A stretch of 64,000 nucleotides of DNA from Persephonella hydrogeniphila (GCF_900215515.1 NZ_OBEI01000001.1:124001-188000), one strand, 5' to 3'. Shown: positions 8,835 through 18,204, numbered from the stretch's first letter. Notes: a model not told the origin generated them from the sequence alone. Program-made: numbers and translations.

Positions 8835-9188
8835 TTGGAAGATTATTACAGCTTTGTTAAAGAGTGGATTATCTCATGGAATACCAGAGAGATAGAAAAA
8901 ATAATCTCACATTACTCAGATGAGGTAGAGATATCATCACCGATGATCAAAAAAGTGGGCTTCTCCGAAAATGGTTTGTTAAAAGGAAAAGAAAATGTTA
9001 AAAACTACTGGAAATCAGCTCTTAAAAGATTTCCAGATCTATATTTTGAACTGATAGATTATACTGTTGGGGAAAATTGTGTTACTGTCTTTTATATATC
9101 AGTAGCAGATCTCCTTGCAATGGAAACTCTTTGGTTTGACAGTGAAGGAAAGATAAAAAAGGTAAATGTCTGTTACAGACCTATATAG
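8835..9188 (+). CDS. NTF2/SnoaL-like small protein
   Basis: A 117-residue protein that starts at TTG with AGGAGA 5 bases upstream. The pattern FVKEWIISWNTREIEKIISHYSDEVEISSPM, then GKENVKNYWKSALKRFPDLYFELI, is that of SnoaL-like polyketide-cyclase or ketosteroid-isomerase-fold proteins. Such proteins bind small hydrophobic ligands, but no catalytic residue can be named. It follows the epimerase gene by 9 bases and converges with mtnP, overlapping it by 8 bases. Confidence 0.75.
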   Translation: MEDYYSFVKEWIISWNTREIEKIISHYSDEVEISSPMIKKVGFSENGLLKGKENVKNYWKSALKRFPDLYFELIDYTVGENCVTVFYISVADLLAMETLWFDSEGKIKKVNVCYRPI

Positions 9189-10023
9189 CTGCCCCCTCAA
9201 GTACATTTTCGCAACTGCAGTCAAATTTATCAGGTAAATTATCAATAAATTTAATGATAACCTTTTTTATCTCTTCATTTTTCTCTTTCATCATCTGTAT
9301 AACCTCGTCTGAGGTAAGCCTGTCCTCAGAAATACCTGCAGCGAGATTTGTAATAACATTTATAGAAGCAAAATGCATGCTCAGTTCTCTGGCAAGGACT
9401 ATCTCTGGAACAAGAGTCATCCCTACAATATCGGCTCCCAGTCTTGAGAGGGCTTTTATCTCTGCTGCTGTCTCAAGCCTTGGACCTTCTGTGGTCGCAT
9501 AAGTTCCTTTAAAATGGTATCTTATACCTTCCTCCTCAAGTATATTCCTCAGTGTGTTTCTCATAACCGGACAGAAAGGCTGTGTAACATCTATATGAAC
9601 AACTCTGTCTCCTGTTATGTACTCTTTAACAAGATCTTCATTAGTATCTTCATCATCATGAATTGTGTAAACACCTTCATAAAATGTGACAGGTCTTACC
9701 TTTGTAAAATCTAAAAACTGATCAGAAAGGACAAAATCTCCTGCTCTTAAAAGGGGATTTATTCCTCCTACAGCAGAAACAGATAGAATTTTCTTTACTC
9801 CAAGTTTTCTAAAGCCCCAGATATTCGCTCTGTAATTAATCAGATGTGGAGGATATTTATGACCTTTTCCATGTCTCGGTAAGAAAACTGCCCTTTTACC
9901 CTTATAGTCTGCTACTATATAGGCGTCAGAAGGTTCTCCAAATGGCGTTTGCAATCTTCTCTCTTCTATAATCTCTAAGCCATCAATTTCATAAAGTCCG
10001 CTGCCACCTAATATTCCTATCAT
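9181..10023 (-). CDS. mtnP: 5'-methylthioadenosine phosphorylase
   Basis: Phosphorolysis of methylthioadenosine in methionine salvage. The 280-residue purine nucleoside phosphorylase-family protein has IGILGGSGLYEIDG, the phosphate-site FLPRHGKGHKYPPHLINYRAN, SVSAVGGINP, TEGPRLETAAEI and the MTLVPEIVLARE base-site region. In organisms using the aminofutalosine route a nucleosidase or phosphorylase must remove adenine from 6-amino-6-deoxyfutalosine, so a double role is possible but unproven. GAGGT precedes the ATG. Upstream palindromes may be operators. Confidence 0.9.
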   Translation of the reverse strand: MIGILGGSGLYEIDGLEIIEERRLQTPFGEPSDAYIVADYKGKRAVFLPRHGKGHKYPPHLINYRANIWGFRKLGVKKILSVSAVGGINPLLRAGDFVLSDQFLDFTKVRPVTFYEGVYTIHDDEDTNEDLVKEYITGDRVVHIDVTQPFCPVMRNTLRNILEEEGIRYHFKGTYATTEGPRLETAAEIKALSRLGADIVGMTLVPEIVLARELSMHFASINVITNLAAGISEDRLTSDEVIQMMKEKNEEIKKVIIKFIDNLPDKFDCSCENVLEGAAI

Positions 10024-10034
10024 ATCTTACCTCT

Positions 10035-10070
10035 TCGATTTTATCGATTTATAACTTTATAAAGTTATAA
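10035..10070. promoter_or_regulatory. Palindromes upstream of mtnP
   Basis: A 13-base inverted repeat TCGATTTTATCGA (10035-10047) is followed by a perfect 22-base palindrome (10049-10070) with arms TTATAACTTTA and TAAAGTTATAA. Both lie 12-47 bases upstream of the mtnP start in the divergent spacer, where an operator would be expected. No family of regulator is recognised. Confidence 0.4.
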
Positions 10071-10121
10071 TTATTATTGAATAAAAACCTTCCATTTAAT
10101 ATATATAATACCTAAATTTAT

Positions 10122-10547
10122 TTGAAAAAATCAGGTTTAGAGAGAGTGAAAAGAGTTTTAACAATAATTGGTTTAATAATAATAGCGATCATTGATATAT
10201 ATCTTGCAAAGGAGTTGCTGTTTCCTGATAAAGAAGGGAAAAAGTTAATAGTTATTCCAGAAAAAAAGGAGAAAAACCCACCTCCTGTCCATAAAAAAGC
10301 AGAAAAAAAACAGACCAGACAAAAACCTGTTAAAAAAGAAATCCCTAAAAAAACAGAAAAAAACAAAGAAACTGAAAAACCAAAAAAGACAGTTCACAAC
10401 CAAAACACACACAAAAAAGAAAAAACCGATGAAAAAGAGATAGATGAGCTTATAAATCAGATTATAGAAGAAGCAAAGAAAGAATACCACTACAAAGAAA
10501 AAAAAGAAGAGCCTGTTATAAAGAGATTGTTCAGAATAGGAGATTGA
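10122..10547 (+). CDS. Single-helix membrane protein with Lys/Glu-rich tail
   Basis: A 141-residue protein read from TTG. One membrane helix (about residues 12-34, LTIIGLIIIAIIDIYLA) is followed by a low-complexity, highly charged region rich in Lys, Glu and Pro (about 45-105) and a short C-terminal helix (EIDELINQIIEEAKKEY). The arrangement resembles a periplasm-spanning linker of TonB or division type, but no conserved domain is present. The ribosome site is weak, and a GTG at 10149 is an alternative start. It stands alone between mtnP and the hemerythrin gene. Confidence 0.55.
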   Translation: MKKSGLERVKRVLTIIGLIIIAIIDIYLAKELLFPDKEGKKLIVIPEKKEKNPPPVHKKAEKKQTRQKPVKKEIPKKTEKNKETEKPKKTVHNQNTHKKEKTDEKEIDELINQIIEEAKKEYHYKEKKEEPVIKRLFRIGD

Positions 10548-10620
10548 TATATATCATAGTTTTTTTTCAATATCTATATTTCTATATTTAAGACAAAATA
10601 ATCTTAATTTGGAGGATTAG

Positions 10621-11043
10621 ATGCTTTTAGATATTTCTCAGATACCACAGGTAGCCCTTGAGAGAATGAATAAAGTACATGAGGAAGAGATAAAATTACT
10701 TAACGAGCTGTACAGCACTATAGATGAATGCTTAAAAGGAGAGAAAAGTTTAGAGGATGTAGATAAAGCATTTAGAGCATTCTATGAAGATGTAAAACAG
10801 CATTTTTCTTCAGAGCAGGAGATGATGGAAAAATATAACTTCTTCGCTTATCCGATGCACAGAGGCGAGCATGATATGGTTCTTGCACAGCTTGAAAATC
10901 TAAAAAGGAGATGGGAAAAAGACAGAAATCCAGAACTGATAAAAGCTTATGTAGAGAAGGAATTCCTGCCATGGCTTATGAATCACATACAGACAATGGA
11001 TACAGTTACTGCCCATTTTCTATCACACTTTATAAAAGACTAA
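10621..11043 (+). CDS. Bacteriohemerythrin
   Basis: A 140-residue four-helix oxygen-binding protein with a di-iron site. The ligand pattern is present: an early His in NKVHEEE, HFSSEQEMM (HxxxE), PMHRGEHDMV (HxxxH) and NHIQTMD (HxxxxD). It is soluble with no signal, so it probably buffers or delivers oxygen in the cytoplasm of a microaerophile. GGAGG precedes the ATG. The gene stands alone and converges with uvrC, overlapping it by 4 bases. Confidence 0.92.
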   Translation: MLLDISQIPQVALERMNKVHEEEIKLLNELYSTIDECLKGEKSLEDVDKAFRAFYEDVKQHFSSEQEMMEKYNFFAYPMHRGEHDMVLAQLENLKRRWEKDRNPELIKAYVEKEFLPWLMNHIQTMDTVTAHFLSHFIKD

Positions 11044-12752
11044 CCGAGATACCTTTTTATATTCTGGGCTACCTTTTCAGGTATCCCTAATTTTTTTAGT
11101 TCTTCAATTGGAGCTTCTGCAATTCTGTCAACAGTTTTATATGTTCTGTACAATATTTCCTTTCTTTTCTTTCCGACACCTTCAATTCTGTCTAAAACCT
11201 CTTTCAGTCCTTCTTTTTCTCTCAATCTTCTATTGTAAGAAACAGCAAATCTATGAGCTTCATCTCTTATTTTTGTAAATAGCTTTAAAAGCTCCTGATT
11301 TTCGTACAGATTTATCTCTTTTCCATCGTCTGTATAGAGTATCTCTTCTTTTTTTGCTATTGAGAAAATCCTCAGATTTTTTATACCAAGTGCATCTTTA
11401 ACAATCAATCCCTGTTTCAACTGACCTTTTCCTCCATCAATCAGAACAAGAGGGGGAGTTTCCATATCCATGTATTTCTTAAACCTTCTGTAAAGAACTT
11501 CCCTTAAGGATGCATAATCATCAATTCCCTTTACAGTTTTCACTTTGAATCTTCTGTACTCTTTTTTGTTCATATCTCCACTTTCCCATACAACACACGA
11601 ACCAACAGTAAAGTTTCCTTGAAGAGTAGAAATATCAAATCCTTCAATCCTGTCAGGAAGTTCAAAACCAAAAGTTTCTCTGAAAATCTTTTCCAGAACA
11701 GAAATGTCTGTAAAGTTGAAATTTCTGTTTATAAAGCTTAGAATCTCATCAGGAATACTATTTTTGATGCTTACTTTTTCTCCTTTTTTATCAGAAAGCC
11801 ATTTTGAGATGTTTTCTTTCTCCTTTATATCAACATTAAGTATTACTTCCTCTGGAATGTAATTTCCTTTTCCGTAGTATTCGGTTAATACTTGCTCGTA
11901 AAAGTCTTCATATAATCCGTACTCTTTAAAATCAAGAAAGTTTTTACCTACTATCCTGTGTCCTCTAACCACTACGAAAAGTACTTTTTTCCCATGAAAA
12001 TAAAATATATCGGCTTCTTCAAATGGAAGTCCCAAAACTTCCTGTTTCTGAATAAGATTTTCCATGGCTGTAATCTGATCTCTAATCACTGAAGCCTTCT
12101 CAAAAAGCATTTTTTCCTTGTACTCTTCTATCTTGTCGTAAAGCTGGTATATAACCTTTTTTACATTTCCAGAAAGAAAAGCCTTTGCAGATTTTGCATC
12201 GAATCTGTAATCAGATTTTGAGATTTTTCCAACACACGGAGCTGAGCAGAGCCCCAGATGGTAATCAAAACATACCATATTTCTTTTAGGCATAGGATCG
12301 CATGTTCTTAATTTAAAAAGTTTATGTATAAGATCTTTCATAGCCCTTGCTGTTCTTGCAGGAAGAAAAGGACCAAAGTAGTCTCCTTTTATCTCACCGT
12401 ATTTTCTGCTTATCAAGACTGTTGGATACTCGTCATCCGTAATAACAAGCATAGGGTATCCTGAACCTGATTTAAGTCGAACGTTGTATTTTGGTTTGTA
12501 CTGTTTTATCAGTTCACTTTCAAGAACAAATGCTTCATAATCTGATTTTGTTATTATCCATTCTATCTTTGAGCTTTCTTCAAATATTTTTTGTTCTTTC
12601 GGATCTACCTTAAGATTTTGCAGATGTCCTTTCAGTCTGCTTTTTAGATTTTTAGCTTTTCCTATGTATATATACTTTCCTTCTTTATTCCTAAACAGAT
12701 AAACTCCCGGTTTGTCAGGGGCTTTTTCTATCTGTTTTTTTAGCTCTCCCAT
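11040..12752 (-). CDS. uvrC: UvrC, excinuclease ABC subunit C
   Basis: Makes the two incisions of nucleotide excision repair with UvrAB. The protein of about 570 residues has the GIY-YIG nuclease domain (KPGVYLFRNKEGKYIYIGKAKNL), a UvrB-binding UVR motif (about 200-235), the RNase H-like C-terminal nuclease (IEGFDISTLQGNFTVGSCVVWESG; LVLIDGGKGQL) and a final helix-hairpin-helix pair. The ATG at 12752 lies just after the stop of the preceding gene; a TTG at 12770 inside that gene is possible. Slightly shorter than many UvrC proteins. Confidence 0.93.
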   Translation of the reverse strand: MGELKKQIEKAPDKPGVYLFRNKEGKYIYIGKAKNLKSRLKGHLQNLKVDPKEQKIFEESSKIEWIITKSDYEAFVLESELIKQYKPKYNVRLKSGSGYPMLVITDDEYPTVLISRKYGEIKGDYFGPFLPARTARAMKDLIHKLFKLRTCDPMPKRNMVCFDYHLGLCSAPCVGKISKSDYRFDAKSAKAFLSGNVKKVIYQLYDKIEEYKEKMLFEKASVIRDQITAMENLIQKQEVLGLPFEEADIFYFHGKKVLFVVVRGHRIVGKNFLDFKEYGLYEDFYEQVLTEYYGKGNYIPEEVILNVDIKEKENISKWLSDKKGEKVSIKNSIPDEILSFINRNFNFTDISVLEKIFRETFGFELPDRIEGFDISTLQGNFTVGSCVVWESGDMNKKEYRRFKVKTVKGIDDYASLREVLYRRFKKYMDMETPPLVLIDGGKGQLKQGLIVKDALGIKNLRIFSIAKKEEILYTDDGKEINLYENQELLKLFTKIRDEAHRFAVSYNRRLREKEGLKEVLDRIEGVGKKRKEILYRTYKTVDRIAEAPIEELKKLGIPEKVAQNIKRYLG

Positions 12753-12754
12753 CT

Positions 12755-13108
12755 CTACAGAGCGCAACAACCTTCATCTTCTGCAAAAGATATAAGGCTC
12801 ATTATCTCCTGAAAAGAGGGTACTTTATCACTTACATACTGGACAATCCCATACTGGTCAATCAGTATGAAGAAATCTTTATTTTCATCCAGTCCAAAGT
12901 TCTGAAGAAAATCCTTTGTTGTTATCTGAACATAATCTATAAGCTTCACATTTGCCTTCTCAAACTCTTTTTCGTACTCTTCAAGGAGGTCATCTTCAGC
13001 TTTGTATATAACTATATGATACCTTTGCTTCAGATCATACAGATTTTTCCCTTCAATTCCGTCAAGAAACTCAAAGTAAGGCACCTGACTTCCAACTTTT
13101 GTTATCAT
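12755..13108 (-). CDS. Peroxiredoxin-like protein lacking the peroxidatic cysteine
   Basis: A 117-residue protein with AhpC/TSA-like layout: VGSQVPYFEF, a HIVIYKAEDDLLEEYEKEF segment where peroxiredoxins carry the peroxidatic Cys, then DFFILIDQYGIVQYVSD. That cysteine is absent, and the only cysteines are a C-terminal pair (EDEGCCAL). It may be a redox-dead scaffold or use the terminal vicinal pair. An AGGAGGT site precedes the ATG. It sits 2 bases upstream of uvrC and is probably co-transcribed with it. Confidence 0.6.
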   Translation of the reverse strand: MITKVGSQVPYFEFLDGIEGKNLYDLKQRYHIVIYKAEDDLLEEYEKEFEKANVKLIDYVQITTKDFLQNFGLDENKDFFILIDQYGIVQYVSDKVPSFQEIMSLISFAEDEGCCAL

Positions 13109-13189
13109 AATACCTCCTAATTTGCATAATTTGCCAAAGTTTATAATATATATTGGTTTTTATTTAATATCAAATTTAAGGAGTTTAGA

Positions 13190-14995
13190 TTGAAACAGAC
13201 AGAAAAAGCAGTAAGAACAGATATAAGGAATATTGCTATTATCGCACATGTTGATCATGGAAAAACAACACTTGTAGATGCCCTTTTAAAACAGAGTGGA
13301 ACTTTCAGAGAAAATGAAGAGATAGATGAAAGAATTATGGATAACATTGATCTTGAAAGGGAAAGGGGAATAACAATAATGGCGAAAAATACAGCCATTT
13401 ATTACAAAGGAGTAAAAATAAACATCGTTGACACTCCCGGACACGCAGATTTTGGCGGTGAGGTAGAGAGAACACTTAAAATGGTTGATGGTGTAATTCT
13501 GCTTGTTGATGCAGCAGAAGGGCCTATGCCCCAGACAAGATTTGTTTTACAGAAAGCTCTTGAGGCAGGACTAACACCTCTTGTGGTCATTAATAAAATC
13601 GACAGATCTGATGCCAGAATAAATCAGGTTATAGATGAGATTTACGACCTGTTTATAGATTTAGATGCAACAGAAGAACAATTAGACTTCCCGATTATAT
13701 ATGCGATAGGTAAAGAAGGAATAGCAAAAGAAGAACCTGAAGATGATAGTACAGACTTAAGGCCTTTATTTGAAAAAATAATTGACTACATGCCTCCTCC
13801 CCAGTATGATCCGGGAAAGCCTTTCCAGTTTCTGATAACATCACTTGATTATGATAACTATGTAGGAAGGCTTGCAGTAGGTAGAGTTTTTAATGGAAGT
13901 GTAAAAGTAAACCAACCGGTTTCTGTTATAAAGTCTAACGGAAATATAAAAAAGGGTACTGTCAGAGCAATATACAGCTACAAAGGATTAAAAAGGGTTG
14001 AAACCAAAGAGGCAAAAGCAGGAGATATTATTGCTATTGCTGGCATAGATGAGATAAATATAGGAGATACCATCTCAGATATAGAAAATCCAGAGGCACT
14101 GCCTCCTATTGTTGTTGAAGAACCTACTATATCTATGATTTTTTCAGTAAATGACTCTCCATTTGCAGGAAAAAGCGGAAAATTCCTGACGTCAAGGCAT
14201 CTAAGAGATAGACTTTATAAAGAAACATTAACAAATGTTGCTATAAGAGTAGAAGATACCGATAATCCCGAGGCATTTTTAGTAATGGGAAGGGGAGAGC
14301 TTCAGCTTTCAATTCTTGCTGAGATGATGAGAAGGGAAGGTTATGAGTTCCAGGTTTCAAAACCTGAGGTAATTGTGAAGGAGGATAAAGGTCAAAAACT
14401 TGAACCTGTTGAAAGAGTTCTTATCGATATACCAGAAGAGTATATAGGGGTGGTTACAGAAAAGTTAGGTTCCAGAAAAGGAAAGATGATAAATATGGTA
14501 AACCACGGAAGCGGAAGGATCAGGTTGGAGTTTCTAATACCTTCAAGGGGACTTATAGGATACAGATCAGAATTTAAAACAGATACAAGAGGAGAAGGGC
14601 TTATCAACACAATATTTGATAGCTGGCAGCCATGGTCAGGTGATATAAAAATAAGGATAAATGGGGCTCTTGTATCAGATAGAAAAGGTGTCGCTACACC
14701 TTATGCTATATACAGTCTTCAGGACAGAGGAACTTTTTTTATTCCTCCAGGAACTGAGGTATATGAAGGTATGATCGTGGGAGAGCATAACAGAGATAAC
14801 GATCTGTGGATAAATGTAACAAGGGAGAAAAAGTTGACAAATGTAAGGGCAGCAGCAAATGACGAAAATATCAAAGTAACTCCACATACAGAGATGGATT
14901 TTGAAAGAGCTATGGAATGGATTAATGAAGACGAGCTAATAGAAGTAACACCTGATGGTGTAAGAATAAGAAAGAAAAATTTAAGAAAACCGTGA
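13190..14995 (+). CDS. typA: TypA/BipA ribosome-associated GTPase
   Basis: A translational GTPase of 601 residues acting on ribosome assembly and stress translation. The G domain has [15 protein letters not shown] (G1), RGITIMAKN (G2), [12 protein letters not shown] (G3) and NKIDRSDAR (G4), followed by EF-G-like domains II, III and V and the TypA-specific C-terminal domain ([16 protein letters not shown]). The start is TTG with AAGGAG upstream. Downstream DUF445 and sigma-54 activator genes follow closely on the same strand. Confidence 0.96.
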   Translation: MKQTEKAVRTDIRNIAIIAHVDHGKTTLVDALLKQSGTFRENEEIDERIMDNIDLERERGITIMAKNTAIYYKGVKINIVDTPGHADFGGEVERTLKMVDGVILLVDAAEGPMPQTRFVLQKALEAGLTPLVVINKIDRSDARINQVIDEIYDLFIDLDATEEQLDFPIIYAIGKEGIAKEEPEDDSTDLRPLFEKIIDYMPPPQYDPGKPFQFLITSLDYDNYVGRLAVGRVFNGSVKVNQPVSVIKSNGNIKKGTVRAIYSYKGLKRVETKEAKAGDIIAIAGIDEINIGDTISDIENPEALPPIVVEEPTISMIFSVNDSPFAGKSGKFLTSRHLRDRLYKETLTNVAIRVEDTDNPEAFLVMGRGELQLSILAEMMRREGYEFQVSKPEVIVKEDKGQKLEPVERVLIDIPEEYIGVVTEKLGSRKGKMINMVNHGSGRIRLEFLIPSRGLIGYRSEFKTDTRGEGLINTIFDSWQPWSGDIKIRINGALVSDRKGVATPYAIYSLQDRGTFFIPPGTEVYEGMIVGEHNRDNDLWINVTREKKLTNVRAAANDENIKVTPHTEMDFERAMEWINEDELIEVTPDGVRIRKKNLRKP

Positions 14996-15681
14996 TGGAA
15001 AATTTATTACATTACATACTTCCACCTGTTTTGGGAGCTTTTATAGGATATATAACAAACTACCTCGCCATAAAGATGCTTTTTAGACCCTTTAAAGAGA
15101 AAAGAGTTTTTGGCATAAAAATTCCTTTCACTCCCGGTCTTATACCTAAAAGAAGGGAAGAGATTGCAGTTGCTATAGCAAAAACAATAGAACAGCATCT
15201 TTTAACAAAAGAAAAACTTCACAGATTATTTGAGGAAAGTGGATACAAAGACAGACTGAAAGCAAGAATAGAGATAATACTTGACCAGATGATAGATGAG
15301 ATATTTTCAGACATCCAGACGGCACTGAGAGAGGGAGTATCCCTTGGAAAGCTAAATATAAAGACAACAGTAATTGCGGTAGCATTTGAAAAATTTATTG
15401 AGAAAGCAGGGGACAAGATAAAAGAAAAATTGAAAAATAAGATGTTAGAAAAAGCATCAGACAGCATAGAAAAAAATATCGAAGAAGAACTTCCAATAAT
15501 TCTATCTCAGCTTAATATAAGAAAAATGGTTGTGGACACATTTATGGATATGGACATAGAAACCTTAGAAAAGATAGTTCTTGGATTTTCAGAAAAGCAA
15601 CTGAAACATATCACATATACAGGGGCTGTTCTTGGATTTCTAATCGGGGCTTTTCAAACGGTTTATTTACTATTAACTTAA
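14995..15681 (+). CDS. DUF445 family membrane protein
   Basis: A 228-residue protein with an N-terminal membrane helix (LPPVLGAFIGYITNYLAIKMLFRPF), a long amphipathic helical middle and a C-terminal hydrophobic segment (GAVLGFLIGAFQTVYLLL). The GYxTNxLAIKMLFRP signature and PGLIPKRREEIA are hallmarks of DUF445 (YheB-like) proteins of unknown role. It starts within the typA stop (TGATG), so translation is coupled. Confidence 0.85.
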   Translation: MENLLHYILPPVLGAFIGYITNYLAIKMLFRPFKEKRVFGIKIPFTPGLIPKRREEIAVAIAKTIEQHLLTKEKLHRLFEESGYKDRLKARIEIILDQMIDEIFSDIQTALREGVSLGKLNIKTTVIAVAFEKFIEKAGDKIKEKLKNKMLEKASDSIEKNIEEELPIILSQLNIRKMVVDTFMDMDIETLEKIVLGFSEKQLKHITYTGAVLGFLIGAFQTVYLLLT

Positions 15682-15716
15682 TATTAATAGCACATACATC
15701 CCAATGGGAGGGGCTT

Positions 15717-17135
15717 ATGCGACTATCTCCACGGGTTCCATTTAACAGAGAAATCTACATTGATTGTCAAAAGGAATTAGTTCCTGTAAAAGCTGAAAAT
15801 CTCTCTTTATTAGGTATTAAAATAAAGGATAACCTTGATAGATGTCTTGAAGAAGAAATTGTTGTTATTTTAGAGTTAGAAAATAGCGTTTCTCTTAGGG
15901 GGAAAGTTGCCAGAGATGAACTAAAAGAACATGTGATCGTTTTTTTTGAAGCTCCAGAGGTTATCGCTTCTACAGTGGGAAAATACCTTACAGTAAAAAT
16001 ATACCAGAGTGGAAGATGTCCTTTCTGTCACAAAATTATTGAAAATTCTGAAAAGTACTGCAAGAAATGTGGGATGTTTTTTGATTACACAAAACCGGAA
16101 ATAGTTCGGTTTATCCGTGATTTTAAAGTGGGCAAAGTCTTTTATGAACTTCTTGTTGAGACATCAAAAGAGCTTGAAGAAAATAAAGAGTTTATCGGTG
16201 TAAGTCAGGCTATTAAACAGGTTTTTGCCCTTATAAGAAAATATGCCACAAATGATTACCCTGTTCTCATAGTAGGAGAAACAGGAACAGGCAAAGAGTT
16301 AACAGCAAAAGCCATACATGAAAGGAGCAAAAGGGCAGATAAACCCTTTGTGGTTGTAAACTGTGCAGCAATTCCTGAGAATCTTCTTGAAGCAGAACTT
16401 TTCGGATACGAAAAAGGGGCTTTTACAGATGCCCATAAGAGAAAAATAGGAAAAATAGAGTATGCAAATGGAGGAACATTATTCCTTGATGAGATTGGAG
16501 ATATGCCTATGAATATGCAGGCTAAACTCCTTAGATTTCTGGAAGATCTTTCTTTTTCAAGGATTGGCGGGAATGAAACCATATACGCAGATGTAAGAAT
16601 AATAGCTGCAACAAATGTTGATCTTGAAAAAGCTGTTGAAGAAGGGAGATTCAGAGAGGATCTGTTTTACCGGTTGAATGTTTTGACTATAAAGATACCT
16701 CCCCTTAGAGAAAGAAAAGAAGATATACTTCCCCTTGCAAAATATTTCCTCATTAAGCATTCAAGGGAGGTAGAGAAAAAGATAAAAGGATTTACAAAAA
16801 AAGCTGAAGAAAAGCTGATAAATTACCCCTGGCCGGGCAATGTAAGAGAGCTGATAAACACAATAAGAAAGGCTGTTGTTCTCTCAGAAGGAGAATATAT
16901 AACAGATAAAGACCTTGATATAAAAGAAAAAAACAGCACATATACCTCTTACTGTTTCTCTACACAGTCTTTAAATCTAAAAGAAAATATAGAAAAACTT
17001 GAAGAGGATCTTCTCAAACAGGCTTTTATAGTCTCAAAGGGAAATATCTCAAAAATGGCAAAACTCCTCGGTATAAGCAGACCAAAGGTCTACTCACTGA
17101 TGGAGAAGCATAAAATAGGAGAAGTCCATAACTAA
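15717..17135 (+). CDS. Sigma-54 activator with PilZ domain and zinc ribbon
   Basis: A 472-residue enhancer-binding protein. Residues 1-90 look like a PilZ domain: RLSPR (RxxxR, 2-6) and NLSLLG (NxSxxG, 28-33) are cyclic-di-GMP contacts. A zinc ribbon follows (C101, C104, C115, C118). The AAA+ domain has Walker A GETGTGKE (187-194), Walker B LFLDEIG and a sigma-54 contact loop reading GAFTDA (234-239) in place of GAFTGA. A Fis-type helix-turn-helix is at about 439-465 (GNISKMAKLLGISRPKVYSLM). It converges, with a 4-base overlap, on the C39/repeat-protein operon, which has a -24/-12 promoter, so it is the obvious activator of that operon (inference). GGGAGG precedes the ATG. Confidence 0.9.
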   Translation: MRLSPRVPFNREIYIDCQKELVPVKAENLSLLGIKIKDNLDRCLEEEIVVILELENSVSLRGKVARDELKEHVIVFFEAPEVIASTVGKYLTVKIYQSGRCPFCHKIIENSEKYCKKCGMFFDYTKPEIVRFIRDFKVGKVFYELLVETSKELEENKEFIGVSQAIKQVFALIRKYATNDYPVLIVGETGTGKELTAKAIHERSKRADKPFVVVNCAAIPENLLEAELFGYEKGAFTDAHKRKIGKIEYANGGTLFLDEIGDMPMNMQAKLLRFLEDLSFSRIGGNETIYADVRIIAATNVDLEKAVEEGRFREDLFYRLNVLTIKIPPLRERKEDILPLAKYFLIKHSREVEKKIKGFTKKAEEKLINYPWPGNVRELINTIRKAVVLSEGEYITDKDLDIKEKNSTYTSYCFSTQSLNLKENIEKLEEDLLKQAFIVSKGNISKMAKLLGISRPKVYSLMEKHKIGEVHN

Positions 17136-18175
17136 AATCTTACAGGTAACCTAAACTCTAAGACATAATCAGGTGCATCATCTGTCAGACCCATAGAAAG
17201 AGCTACATTTAACGAGTAACGGTTTGATAAAGCCCATCCTGTTCCGAGTTTTAACATTGCAGAGTTCATAGTGGAATTGTTAACATCCGACTTTTTGCCA
17301 TCCACTTCACTCTGAGATGTAAATGTGTAATCCTGTGCAAACTGGAAGTTAATAGAAAAGTTGTATGAAAGGGCATAAGCAAATCCGAGATTTAGACTTA
17401 CTGTATCACCGGGATAAAACTTATCAAGTCTGGCAGACTGTGTTCCACTTTCTGTTCTTACAGTGTATATCTTGCCAACACTTTCAGGCATATTGTAGGA
17501 GTAAGCAATACCTCCAAAGATCACCACAGGATCTATACTTTTAATCAGATTTATACCTCCTTTAACTGCATAATAACCACTACCTGTTGGCAGATCTTTT
17601 TTGGGATCATCAAGATCAAACGGACTTTTCCCTGTTTTTGTTTTGAAAGCGAGAGATACAATGAGAGCAGGTCTGCTTTTTGTCTCTTTTAAAGGTTGAA
17701 CAGATAAAGCCAGAGATATATCTCCCAGACCGTAATCATCTGCTGTTGACTCTCCCTTGTTTGTTCCGACAACAGAATATCTCTCATGTCTGTATATAAA
17801 TGGAATATTTATCTCTGTTTGAATGTAATCTGTTAATCCGTACCGGAAAATTAGTCCGTACTGAAATATGTGTCTTCTTGCATTTTCTATACCAAACTCC
17901 CCCAGTGTAAGAAAAATCGGATCAAGTATCGCAAAACTGCTGAGGTATATCTGATTAGCAGAGTAATATACGTAGGAAAAGCTGTTTTCTATCTCAAACT
18001 GTCTTTTTTTCAGAAGGATATATCCCCTATCAAACTGGGTGAGGGATTCTTCATACTGTTCTTTTTTTCCTTTCTTCAGGATTTCTTTTGCTTTTTCGAC
18101 CTCGGAAGAAAAAGAATTGAAAAAAAGCAGGAAAAATAAGATAAACAATCCTGTATATTTTTTTGTATCCATCAT
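17132..18175 (-). CDS. Outer-membrane beta-barrel protein, last gene of the C39 operon
   Basis: A 347-residue exported protein with signal MMDTKKYTGLFILFFLLFFNSFSS, a short helical region (about 25-60) and then alternating amphipathic strands ending in a C-terminal phenylalanine (LEFRLPVRF), as in outer-membrane barrels. The GLTDYIQTEINIPFIYRHE and FGFAYAL-type patterns resemble the MetA-pathway/transporter-like barrel group. It is 29 bases after the C39 peptidase gene. It may form the outer-membrane exit or anchor for the repeat protein, which is inference from position. Confidence 0.75.
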   Translation of the reverse strand: MMDTKKYTGLFILFFLLFFNSFSSEVEKAKEILKKGKKEQYEESLTQFDRGYILLKKRQFEIENSFSYVYYSANQIYLSSFAILDPIFLTLGEFGIENARRHIFQYGLIFRYGLTDYIQTEINIPFIYRHERYSVVGTNKGESTADDYGLGDISLALSVQPLKETKSRPALIVSLAFKTKTGKSPFDLDDPKKDLPTGSGYYAVKGGINLIKSIDPVVIFGGIAYSYNMPESVGKIYTVRTESGTQSARLDKFYPGDTVSLNLGFAYALSYNFSINFQFAQDYTFTSQSEVDGKKSDVNNSTMNSAMLKLGTGWALSNRYSLNVALSMGLTDDAPDYVLEFRLPVRF

Positions 18176-18204
18176 GGCCCCCTTATTCTTTTTCTAATAA
18201 TACA

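Noticed and set aside
10118-10490. Open frames opposite the Lys-rich membrane protein
   Set aside because: Phe-rich runs come from reading lysine codons backwards; no ribosome site or known motif.
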